Assembly: GCA_015065385.1 (NCBI GenBank)
Contig: SVQK01000017.1
Span: 1-33,512 of the forward strand
Source: Oscillospiraceae bacterium
GTDB taxonomy: Bacteria > Bacillota > Clostridia > Oscillospirales > CAG-272
DNA length: 33,512 bases
Direction of reading: 5' to 3'
The notes below the pieces were generated by a model, which was not told the DNA's origin, did no database searches, and saw only the letters and a list, made by a program, of their open reading frames with translations. The position numbers and the translations under genes were made by a program. Positions 1 through 6,814 of the stretch are shown here, one piece after another (the first letter of the stretch is position 1; every line of letters starts with the position of its first letter).

Positions 1-2034
1 AGGATCATCGGGACTCGGTGCTCCGTCATCTACGGGAACCGGAACGATCGGGTCGGGATCAGGGCCAGGATCATCGGGACTCGGTGCTCCGTCATCTACG
101 GGAACCGGAACGATCGGGTCGGGATCAGGGCCAGGATCATCGGGACTCGGTGCTCCGTCATCTACGGGAACCGGAACGATCGGGTCGGGATCAGGGTCAG
201 GATCATCGGGACTCGGTGCTCCGTCATCTATGGGAGTAGGAATGATCTGGTCCGAGCCGGGACCCGGATCAGCGATTGGCATAATCACAACGTAATCCGC
301 TTCCCCGACCTTCAGAGAGATATTATCCGAACTGACTGAAATTGGGGTAATATCCGGAACGCCAATATCTTCAGGAACAGTATCTTCCCATACAGCGACT
401 AAAGCCAATGTATCACCACAGTGACACGGATTCAAATAAAACAAACGCGCGCCGCTATTAGTATTAATTATATAGGGAGAAAGCAATTGGGCTCCGTTTT
501 GGAGAGTAATATTTAATGATTTGCAGTACCACCCGACAAAGGCAGAACCGTTTTTCTGAGGTTTATTCTTAGGCAATCTTACTACACAACCGTCAGGGGC
601 ACTGATTTGTGTTACAGGTGTCGCCTTCCCTTTGATTTTGAACGGGTTAAAATAAGGAATATTGATAGAGCTGAAATCTCCCTCGCCCCCGTTCAAATCA
701 AACTTTATTGTCAATCCTTTTTTAATAATAGCCAAATCTTCTTTATAATGTCGTTCGGCGTCTTCATCAAACTTCATTATTGCGGTTACAAAATCCTGCT
801 TTGGAGTCGACACTTTTTTTGTGTTGACAAAGTAACCATATTGATCATACTTTTCGAGATACTCATATTCATAAATGACCAAATTCATGCACATTTTGAA
901 TAGTGAATTATATGTTTTGTGCAATACAGTCTCCCCGTTTTGAACTGAGACATTATTTCTGCAAAGTTTTTGGACATTTTCGAGAGTTTCCAAAAACAGC
1001 TCGTTGGTATCATTAAATATCTTACAATAATACCAACATCCCGGAACTGAATTAATCCAGGTAAAAATGTATTCCGCATATGCTTTATAATCGTTGGCTT
1101 TGCTCACAACCTCGCTGAGTCCCTCACATATTCCATCTGCTATTTCTCCAACAAGATCAGCTGTCCCCTTCTTTATGAGAAGTTCCCCAATATGAATTAT
1201 CGTTTTTGCTGCATATGTAACTGCAAAATTGGAAACCAGTAATGAACGATCTTTGTTTACCGCTGCATCGTAATACGCCTTGAGCGCTGACTTTATAGAA
1301 TTCTCCTCTGCGACGCCGTATTTATTTACGGCTTGTCTGTAAACTTCTGCGAGAGCATCAATTATTCCTTCTGATTGTATCATATACTCATATGCTTTGA
1401 AAGCTAATGCCAAGCCTTGTTGATATTCATATCTGTCAGTTAATGCGCTGTCCAATTCTTTTGCTGCGTCAATGGCTTCATCCAGTACTATCTTAAACCA
1501 TGGGCTTAATTTAAGGCTGCCAGTCAGTTCTTTGGTTTTAATGTAAATCTCTATTGCATTTATCAGCTCACTGTTGTCCTGTCTTTCTGCATATTCCACG
1601 GTACCATTTGACACCAGTTTTATTAGTACTGTGTTGTAGAAACTTTGTTCGGTAACTCCATGTTCTTCCCACTCTGCCCAAAGGCTGAACACAACATTTT
1701 TAAACATTTTTTCTAACGGATTGAGTTTTGAATCAAAATCGCGTAATTTTCTGCTGCTAATTGAATTGTAAAATTTTGTTCTAACCCAAGAGGAATTATA
1801 TGTGTTTTTCATATTATAATAAGCTGTGTATAATTCTGTGTCTTTGATTTCCGAACTTCTATCGGCATATTGAATCAAATCACATGTCCTCTCGGTTTGA
1901 TGCATAACAGTCGTGTAATTGAAATTCCTGATGTCTGGGAGATTAATTGACGCCACGTTTGTTGTAAACGTCAAAAACACAATTACGATTGACAAAACAA
2001 AGCTTATTGCCTTAACTATTCTATTTTTTCCCAT
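1..2034 (-). CDS. Secreted repeat-containing surface protein, C-terminus cut by window edge
   Basis: I translated this by hand: the frame is open for 678 codons from the ATG at 2034 to the window edge with no stop, so the gene is truncated. A GAGGTG ribosome site lies just upstream. Residues 1-29 form a signal peptide (MGKNRIVKAISFVLS, then a hydrophobic run). Residues about 30-440 are Lys/Glu/Tyr-rich and probably helical; I recognise no family. Residues about 443-550 resemble the InlB B-repeat/Flg_new fold of bacterial surface proteins: KFDLNGGEG near the start, FVGWY in the middle, LVAVWED at the end. After residue about 585 come Pro/Asp-rich 22-residue repeats (DDGAPSPDDPGPDPDPIVPV type). 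The coding sequence is clearly AT-rich, unlike every other gene here, except for the GC-rich repeats. Role is inferred: an exported, probably wall-associated protein with a Pro/Asp-rich stalk. The anchor, if any, is off-window. Confidence 0.85.
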   Translation of the reverse strand, partial: MGKNRIVKAISFVLSIVIVFLTFTTNVASINLPDIRNFNYTTVMHQTERTCDLIQYADRSSEIKDTELYTAYYNMKNTYNSSWVRTKFYNSISSRKLRDFDSKLNPLEKMFKNVVFSLWAEWEEHGVTEQSFYNTVLIKLVSNGTVEYAERQDNSELINAIEIYIKTKELTGSLKLSPWFKIVLDEAIDAAKELDSALTDRYEYQQGLALAFKAYEYMIQSEGIIDALAEVYRQAVNKYGVAEENSIKSALKAYYDAAVNKDRSLLVSNFAVTYAAKTIIHIGELLIKKGTADLVGEIADGICEGLSEVVSKANDYKAYAEYIFTWINSVPGCWYYCKIFNDTNELFLETLENVQKLCRNNVSVQNGETVLHKTYNSLFKMCMNLVIYEYEYLEKYDQYGYFVNTKKVSTPKQDFVTAIMKFDEDAERHYKEDLAIIKKGLTIKFDLNGGEGDFSSINIPYFNPFKIKGKATPVTQISAPDGCVVRLPKNKPQKNGSAFVGWYCKSLNITLQNGAQLLSPYIINTNSGARLFYLNPCHCGDTLALVAVWEDTVPEDIGVPDITPISVSSDNISLKVGEADYVVIMPIADPGPGSDQIIPTPIDDGAPSPDDPDPDPDPIVPVPVDDGAPSPDDPGPDPDPIVPVPVDDGAPSPDDPGPDPDPIVPVPVDDGAPSPDDP
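11..274 (-). repeat. 66-bp tandem repeat array within the surface-protein gene
   Basis: The 66-base unit starting ggactcggtgctccgtcatc occurs at 11-76, 77-142 and 143-208 almost without change (one c/t difference near 192). A degenerate fourth copy lies at about 209-274, and bases 1-10 are the tail of a further copy, so the array continues off-window. Each unit encodes 22 residues (VDDGAPSPDDPGPDPDPIVP plus VP) and keeps the reading frame. The unit is GC-rich in an otherwise AT-rich gene. Confidence 0.95.
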
Positions 2035-2156
2035 ATTTGCCTCACACCTCAGTATGTTGTTTTCACGATGAACCACTTATAGAAACGTAAAGCCTCTTTG
2101 CTCTCAAAGTTTAGGTGCATATGTTTTCATCCAAAAGGAAGTCGCACCAAGCAATA

Positions 2157-2219
2157 GCAGGGCTTCAGCATTCCGTTTTCCTTGCCGGTACGATCACGCC
2201 CAAAATGCAAAAGCCCTGC
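2157..2219. repeat. Inverted repeat between the two surface-protein genes
   Basis: The 9-base arm GCAGGGCTT (2157-2165) is complementary to AAGCCCTGC (2211-2219). Inside, after a two-base mismatch, GCATT (2168-2172) pairs with AATGC (2204-2208). The loop is about 31 bases. It lies just downstream of the SLH gene stop (minus strand), but no U-tract follows, so an intrinsic terminator is uncertain. Confidence 0.55.
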
Positions 2220-2243
2220 CATCGAAAGAAGAAAGTTCGAAGC

Positions 2244-3827
2244 TCAGTCAAAATTGATCCCGTGCTGGATCTCGCGGCCGTCGGGGGCGGTGGTGTTGTA
2301 GTAGAGCACGCTGCCCGCGGAGTTGACCCGGATCGAGGTCACCTTGCCTTCGTAGACCGTCTGGGAGGTGCCGTCCCGGAAGACGAACAGCAGGCGGTAG
2401 TCGTCCGCCGGAGTGCCGTAGAGACCCGCGCCGTAGAGGATGCAGCAGCGGTCCGCCTCGTATTCGAAGGAGATCTCGGCGGCGGTGGACTTGGCGGCGG
2501 CGACGGCTTCGTTGTACTTGGTGTTGTCCGGCGTGACCGCGGGGTCGGCGGCTTCCGCGACAGCCTGAGCGATCTCGTCGGAGACCTGCACGCCGTACGC
2601 GTTCGCAACGAGAGCCGCGACGTCGTCCATGCCGCAGAGCTTCAGGGTGTCCGTGCCGGGCGTTCCGCACACCAGCTGGTACCGGCTGACGGAGGAAAGA
2701 TCCAGCGCTTCGTCGAAGTAGAAGGCGTAGGTCGTGTAACCGTCGTGACCGGCGTACCACAGACCGGAAATGGTCACGCGCTCGCCGTCCGCCCACAGAT
2801 AGATGAGTTCGTTGATCTTCGTGTAAACGTCCTCGCCGGGGCGCACGACGGAACCGTTCGCTCCGACGGCCGCCTCTTCGAGCTGGACCCGGAGCGTCTC
2901 GAGCGCTTCGTAGCCGGATCCGTTACGGAGCTGGAAGGAGATGTTGTCCCGCTCCACGGTCAGCTCGTTCACAAGCTCGAGGGAGTAGTTGGATGCCACG
3001 GAAGAAGCGCCGTCCTTCACGGCGATGTCGGCGGCGAATCCGGCAAGTCCCGTCAGGGCCTTCGCCTCGGTCGTGCCTGCATAGAGTGTCAGCGCGCCGG
3101 AGGATGCGGGAGCGGCTTCGGAAGCGTCGGGCGCGGCGGGAGCGTTCCCGTTCAGGCTTACGCGGACGGAGGGATCGATCACGCGGGTCACCACGGCGGC
3201 CATTTCGCTGCGCTTGATGGAATCTTCGGGGTGGATCAGGCGGTTTTCATCCCCGGCCATGATGCCCCAGCGGGCGAGGCGGTAGGCGGAGGTCGCGTAC
3301 CACGCCGCGGTGTCCACGTCGGACAGATCGCCGAACGCGAGGGTGTTGATCTCGGCGGGGGTGACGCCGGCTCCCCGGATCGCGCGGGAGAAGAGGACGG
3401 CCACCATGCCGCGGGTCGCGGGGGCGTTGTAGTTCTCGTAGGGCTCGGTCACAATGTCCCGCTGTGTTGCGTAGGCCACATAGCCGTCGTACCAGTTGGC
3501 GGGATTCTCGAGCTTGAAGGCGGAGTCGTCCACCGCGCCCTTCGACAAAAGCTGATTGCAGACGGCGGCGAGCTTCACGGTCTCGGCGATGGTCAGGGAT
3601 CCGTCGGGATCGAAGCTGTCCGCGCTCTTGCCGTCGATCAGCCCGAGCTCGTAGGACTCGGCGACGCTGTCGTAGTACCACGCGCCGGACGCCACGTCGG
3701 CGAACTGTCCGCTGTAGGTCCGTGCCCGCGCGTACTCGTCCGCGGAGGCGGAAACAGCCAGCATCACGGCGGCCAGCGAAGCAGCGGCGGCGGATAACAG
3801 AATGCGCTTCAGATTCTTGTTTTTCAT
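2244..3827 (-). CDS. S-layer homology (SLH) domain surface protein
   Basis: This is a 527-residue exported protein. Residues 1-29 are a typical signal peptide (KNKNLKRILLSAAAASLAAV, cleavage likely after SASA). Three degenerate SLH modules follow: about 37-90 (FADVASGAWYYDSV, then SFDPDGSLTIAE), about 105-155 (NWYDGYVAYATQRDI, then APATRGMVAVLFSRA) and about 165-222 (FGDLSDVDTAAWY, then IKRSEMAAVVTRVI). SLH triplets usually bind pyruvylated secondary wall polymer and hold a protein on the cell surface. Residues about 225-527 match nothing I can name and carry no catalytic motif I recognise. An AAAGGA site lies about 11 bases before the ATG. It is followed by the AT-rich surface-protein gene in the same direction, 209 bases downstream. 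SLH anchoring is well supported; the cargo function is unknown. Confidence 0.88.
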   Translation of the reverse strand: MKNKNLKRILLSAAAASLAAVMLAVSASADEYARARTYSGQFADVASGAWYYDSVAESYELGLIDGKSADSFDPDGSLTIAETVKLAAVCNQLLSKGAVDDSAFKLENPANWYDGYVAYATQRDIVTEPYENYNAPATRGMVAVLFSRAIRGAGVTPAEINTLAFGDLSDVDTAAWYATSAYRLARWGIMAGDENRLIHPEDSIKRSEMAAVVTRVIDPSVRVSLNGNAPAAPDASEAAPASSGALTLYAGTTEAKALTGLAGFAADIAVKDGASSVASNYSLELVNELTVERDNISFQLRNGSGYEALETLRVQLEEAAVGANGSVVRPGEDVYTKINELIYLWADGERVTISGLWYAGHDGYTTYAFYFDEALDLSSVSRYQLVCGTPGTDTLKLCGMDDVAALVANAYGVQVSDEIAQAVAEAADPAVTPDNTKYNEAVAAAKSTAAEISFEYEADRCCILYGAGLYGTPADDYRLLFVFRDGTSQTVYEGKVTSIRVNSAGSVLYYNTTAPDGREIQHGINFD

Positions 3828-4003
3828 CTTTATCTTTTTCCTTTCATAAGATGGGTTTTGATCGCTTCATAAAATGTGTTCACATAACCGGCCCAAACAT
3901 GTATGAGATATGAACTGAACCGGTCTGTCCCGGCTTGAAAGAGAATGATATCAACCTTTTTCAGCTCTCTCTTTTCATGCGCGTTTCGATCGCTGTTTGC
4001 GGC

Positions 4004-4069
4004 GCGTCAGCATAGCAAACCGATGAATTTCGGTGAAGCCGGAATTCATCGCATGGTGTAGGCTGACGC
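4004..4069. repeat. 66-bp imperfect palindrome
   Basis: The outer arms GCGTCAGC (4004-4011) and GCTGACGC (4062-4069) and the inner arms CGATGAATT (4021-4029) and AATTCATCG (4043-4051) are perfectly complementary. They form a long interrupted stem around a 13-base centre. No U-tract follows in either direction. Confidence 0.8.
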
Positions 4070-4084
4070 AACATAGTCCGCGGA

Positions 4085-4126
4085 AAGTTCGCCGGAGGCG
4101 AATTTCTGAAGTTCGCCGGAGGCGAA
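4085..4126. repeat. Tandem copies of a triloop hairpin
   Basis: The 18-base string aagttcgccggaggcgaa appears twice in direct orientation about 24 bases apart. Each copy contains a perfect 6-bp stem with a GGA loop. Confidence 0.75.
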
Positions 4127-4368
4127 ACTTCGCGCGAGGATTTTGGATGAACAGTCGAATCCGGTTGAAGGGACGAGCTGTCACCTTATGCCATATAGCC
4201 AAGGGACCCGCACGGGGGGCCCAAGTTTGCGGAGCGAAGCTTGATCGGCCATGAGATGGTCCCCCGTGCCGCCCGGCAGCGCGACTGCGTCGGCGCGGCG
4301 CAAGGCCATAAAATCCAGAAACCCGTAGGGTTTCTTTCCTCCTCCCTCGAAGAGGGTTAATCGAATCC

Positions 4369-4509
4369 GCAAATACGGAGTATTTGCACCTCCTCCGCCG
4401 AAGGGTCAGGAATGACCCTTCGAGCTGATGGAGAAAATCAGTTCCGACGGAGTCGGGTTCCGGTAATCAGAAACGCGCAGCGTTTCGTTTTTCATAGCGT
4501 GAACACACT
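4369..4509 (+). repeat. Dispersed two-hairpin repeat element, copy 1
   Basis: Hairpin A is GCAAATAC-GGA-GTATTTGC (4369-4387). Hairpin B is CGAAGGGTCA-GGAA-TGACCCTTCG (4399-4422). The 36 bases at 4391-4426 are identical to 30841-30876, and the later agcgtgaacacac string (4497-4509) recurs near 30926. A terminator-like hairpin, GAAACGC-GCA-GCGTTTC plus GTTTTT, sits at 4470-4492. No plus-strand gene lies upstream for it to terminate. Confidence 0.75.
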
Positions 4510-4516
4510 GTATGTG

Positions 4517-6079
4517 TTACTTCCGGAACAGGATCCCGAACAGACCCTTGCGCAGGAGCTGGCCGCCGGTCGAAATCACCTGGCTTTCGAGCTTGGCCTT
4601 GATCCGCTCCTTCTTCTTGTCGGCGGCGGCTTTCTTCTTGGCCTCCTCCTTTTCCTTCTTCTCGGCCTCTTTCTGGGCGGCCTTTTCGGCTTCCCGGGCG
4701 GCCTTTTCCTTTTCGGCCTCGAGCTTCTTCCGCTCGGCTTCGAGCTCCGCCTTCTGACGCTCGATCTCGGCCAGCTCCGCCTTTTCCGCCGCTCTCTTTT
4801 CGAGCAGCTCGTACGCGCTCTCGTTGTCCACGGCCGTGTTGTACTTGTAGCCGAACTGGGACTGCGCGAGCACGCGGTTCTTCGTCGCCTCGGCGCAGGG
4901 AGCCATCAGGGACTGCGGGCAGATGATCGCGGTCTTCTCGACGATCTGCGGGATGCCCTTTTCATCGAGGAAGGAGGTCAGCGCCTCGCCGGTCCCGAGC
5001 TCCATGATCACGTCCTCGGTCTTGAACGCAGGATTGGCCCGGAAGGATTGCGCCGCCGTCCGGACCGCCTTCATCTCGGCGGGGGTGTAGGCCCGGAGCG
5101 CGTGCTGAACCCGGTTGGAGCACTGGGCGAGGACGGAGTCCGGAATGTCGGACGGGGACTGGGTGACGAAGTAGATGCCCACGCCCTTGGAGCGGATCAG
5201 CTTCACGGTCTGCTCGATCTTCTGGACGAGGGATCTCGGCGCGTCGGTGAACAAAAGGTGCGCTTCGTCGAAGAAGAATACGATGGTGGGCTTGTCCGGG
5301 TCGCCGACCTCGGGCAGGTTCTCGAAGAGCTCGGCCATCATCCAGAGCAGGAACGCCGCGTAGAGCTTCGGATATTTCACCGTCTCCACCGCGTGGAGCA
5401 GGTTGATCATGCCCTTGCCGTTCGCGTCGGTGCGGATCCAGTCCGTGACGTCCAGCATGGGCTCGCCGAAGAAGTCGTTGCCGCCCTGATTTTCAAGCGG
5501 GATCAGCGCGCGGGTGATCGCGGAGAGGGACTGCGGCGCCATGTTGCCATACTGCTGGGAGTACTCCGCGCGGTTCTCCGTGACGTACTGAATCATCGCG
5601 TGCAGGTCCTTCAGATCGATGATGGCCAGCCCGTGCTCGTCGGCGATGCGGAAGATGATGTTGAGAACGCCCTCCTGCACTTCGGTCAGGCCGAGGATGC
5701 GGGAAAGGATCTCGGGACCCATGTCGGACACCGTCGTCCGGATCGGAGTGCCGCCCCTGCCGTAAATGTCCCAGAACGCGACGGGATAGGGACGGTAGGT
5801 GAACGTGTCGCGGATGCCGAACTTGTCGATGCGCTTCTGCATGCCGGAACTGTCCGCGCCGGGTTCGCAGAGGCCGGAGACGTCGCCCTTCACGTCGCAG
5901 AGGAAGACCGGGACGCCTGCGTCGGAGAAGGATTCCGCCATGACCTTCATGGTGATGGTCTTGCCGGTGCCGGACGCGCCCGCGATGAGCCCGTGCCGGT
6001 TGGCCTGATTCAGGTACATGTAGACTTTTTCCTTCGCGGGATCGGAGAGGCCCATGTAAATCTTGCCGTTTTCGTACAT
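4517..6079 (-). CDS. HerA-like ATPase, DUF853 (YjgR) family
   Basis: This is a 520-residue P-loop ATPase of the HerA/FtsK superfamily, in the DUF853/helicase HerA-like group (E. coli YjgR type). The nucleotide site is clear: Walker A GASGTGKT at 34-41 and Walker B IVFFFDEAH with Asp271-Glu272. The sequence FVTQSPSDIPDSVL fits the sensor strand that follows. Residues about 420-500 are a Lys/Glu/Ala-rich coiled coil (KAELEAERKKLEAEKEKAAR type), and the protein ends with a short Gly/Leu/Phe-rich tail. There is no signal peptide, so it should be cytoplasmic. HerA relatives pump or process DNA, but the job of the DUF853 branch is not established. It has its own promoter (6128-6156) and an AAGGAG site, and is divergent from the T-box unit. 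Confidence 0.9.
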   Translation of the reverse strand: MYENGKIYMGLSDPAKEKVYMYLNQANRHGLIAGASGTGKTITMKVMAESFSDAGVPVFLCDVKGDVSGLCEPGADSSGMQKRIDKFGIRDTFTYRPYPVAFWDIYGRGGTPIRTTVSDMGPEILSRILGLTEVQEGVLNIIFRIADEHGLAIIDLKDLHAMIQYVTENRAEYSQQYGNMAPQSLSAITRALIPLENQGGNDFFGEPMLDVTDWIRTDANGKGMINLLHAVETVKYPKLYAAFLLWMMAELFENLPEVGDPDKPTIVFFFDEAHLLFTDAPRSLVQKIEQTVKLIRSKGVGIYFVTQSPSDIPDSVLAQCSNRVQHALRAYTPAEMKAVRTAAQSFRANPAFKTEDVIMELGTGEALTSFLDEKGIPQIVEKTAIICPQSLMAPCAEATKNRVLAQSQFGYKYNTAVDNESAYELLEKRAAEKAELAEIERQKAELEAERKKLEAEKEKAAREAEKAAQKEAEKKEKEEAKKKAAADKKKERIKAKLESQVISTGGQLLRKGLFGILFRK

Positions 6080-6127
6080 ACGATCGCTCCTTCGGTATGT
6101 TGGGATGGGTATAACATTCTACCCTAT

Positions 6128-6156
6128 ATTATACCGTTTCCGGAGGCGCAAGTCAA
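6128..6156 (-). promoter_or_regulatory. Sigma-A type promoter of the HerA-like ATPase gene
   Basis: On the minus strand, -35 TTGACT (6151-6156) and -10 TATAAT (6128-6133) are separated by 17 bases. This is 49 bases before the start codon at 6079. Confidence 0.88.
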
Positions 6157-6227
6157 GCGGATGGGACACAAATTCCGACAAATCCGGGGCGGGCAAAGAC
6201 GGCTGTACCCATTTCAAAAGTTTTGAT

Positions 6228-6359
6228 CCAACTTTTTCAAAAGTTGGCGGGGTCTCGGTGCAGCGCCCTGAGCCGCACTCCGCAGAGTGCGAAATCCCAT
6301 GACTTCCAAGGAGTTCCTCTTTTTGCTTCTTTTTCTACTCGATAAAGGAGAAAAAGAAG
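6228..6359. repeat. Cluster of small inverted repeats between divergent promoters
   Basis: Three perfect inverted repeats lie here: CCAACTTTT-TC-AAAAGTTGG (6228-6247), GCACTC-CGCA-GAGTGC (6275-6290), and CTTCTTTTTCT/AGAAAAAGAAG with a 12-base loop (6326-6336 and 6349-6359). No gene is present. None is followed by a U-tract that would serve a neighbouring gene, so they look like remnants of dispersed intergenic repeats. Confidence 0.65.
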
Positions 6360-6428
6360 GGCGGGAGGGCTATCGCTGTCCAATCAGGCTGTCAACTTGC
6401 TGAAATAGAGGTTTTTAGAGGTTGCCTC

Positions 6429-6457
6429 TTGACAATCCGGTTCGGACGCGGTATAAT
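6429..6457 (+). promoter_or_regulatory. Sigma-A type promoter of the T-box/acyl-CoA synthetase unit
   Basis: A perfect -35 TTGACA (6429-6434) and a perfect -10 TATAAT (6452-6457) have a 17-base spacer. Transcription should start near 6464, giving a leader of about 350 bases. Confidence 0.93.
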
Positions 6458-6463
6458 ACCTCC

Positions 6464-6774
6464 AATGGCAATGACGGAGAGGGCGGCTGCCGCCTTCGTC
6501 GCAGAGAATACGGCCGGAGGGATCGTCCCGCCGCGGTGGAAGCCGTAGACGAAGAGCAGCGCGCTGTAGCTCCCAAGCCGGAGGAAAGAAAGCGGAGGGA
6601 TCCACCTCTGTCAGTAGAATCCTCCCGTGACGGCTGCGTAAAGGTCTAAGGCTTGAAGGAGCCTGAGCGGCGTTCGTCCGGCGGCGAGCCGGCGCGCGCA
6701 ATTTGAGTGGTACCGCGGACAATTTCTGATTTTGTTCGTCTCAAAGCATTCATGGTCTTTGGGGCGGTTTTTTT
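6464..6774 (+). ncRNA. T-box riboswitch leader with terminator/antiterminator
   Basis: Stem I is visible: TTCGTC (6495-6500) pairs with GACGAA (6548-6553), TACGGC (6509-6514) with GCCGTA (6542-6547), with an AGAGAA bulge at 6503-6508 and the conserved distal GGTGGAAGCC at 6535-6544. The T-box core GAGTGGTACCGCGG is at 6705-6718. CTCAAA (6740-6745) can pair with TTTGAG (6702-6707) as antiterminator. It is also part of CGTCTCAAAG (6737-6746), which pairs with CTTTGGGGCG (6757-6766) followed by seven U residues as terminator. These two folds exclude each other, as expected for tRNA-sensing attenuation. The specifier codon lies around 6554-6572 but I cannot fix it; UGU, GUA and CUG are possible readings. 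Confidence 0.94.
6737..6774 (+). terminator. Intrinsic terminator of the T-box leader
   Basis: A 10-bp stem (6737-6746 with 6757-6766, some G-U pairs) is followed by TTTTTTT at 6768-6774. It lies 40 bases before the start codon of the downstream gene, and its 5' arm is shared with the antiterminator. Confidence 0.92.
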
Positions 6775-6814
6775 ATCGCCGAAGAGCCACACTCTGTGCA
6801 GGAGGAACAACACC

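Larger units (their letters stand above)
3828..4516. other. Gene-free, hairpin-rich intergenic region
   Basis: I find no credible gene in these 689 bases between the SLH gene start and the ATPase gene stop, both on the minus strand. Instead there is a chain of perfect inverted repeats: a long palindrome (4004-4069), two copies of TTCGCC-GGA-GGCGAA (4088-4102, 4112-4126), a 9-base inverted repeat GCACGGGGG/CCCCCGTGC around 4212-4270, GAAACCC-GTA-GGGTTTC (about 4318-4334), GCAAATAC-GGA-GTATTTGC (4369-4387), a 10-bp stem (4399-4422) and GAAACGC-GCA-GCGTTTC (4470-4486). Most have a three-base loop. Confidence 0.85.

Noticed and set aside
18-239. A plus-strand 73-residue repeat ORF
   Set aside because: It is the shadow of the 66-bp tandem repeat, which is coding on the minus strand within a long AT-rich frame with a signal peptide.
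1-274. A CRISPR array
   Set aside because: The repeats are head-to-tail with no unique spacers, and they keep a protein reading frame.
2115-3797. A 560-residue plus-strand ORF
   Set aside because: It is antisense to the SLH gene in GC-rich DNA, has Gly/Val/Arg-rich low-complexity composition and no family motifs.
3975-4254. Small ORFs on both strands in the hairpin-rich gap
   Set aside because: They run through the inverted repeats, lack ribosome sites and have no recognisable composition.
6707-6814. An upstream ATG for the acyl-CoA synthetase
   Set aside because: It lies within the T-box core and terminator and has no ribosome site, whereas ATG 6815 follows AGGAGG.
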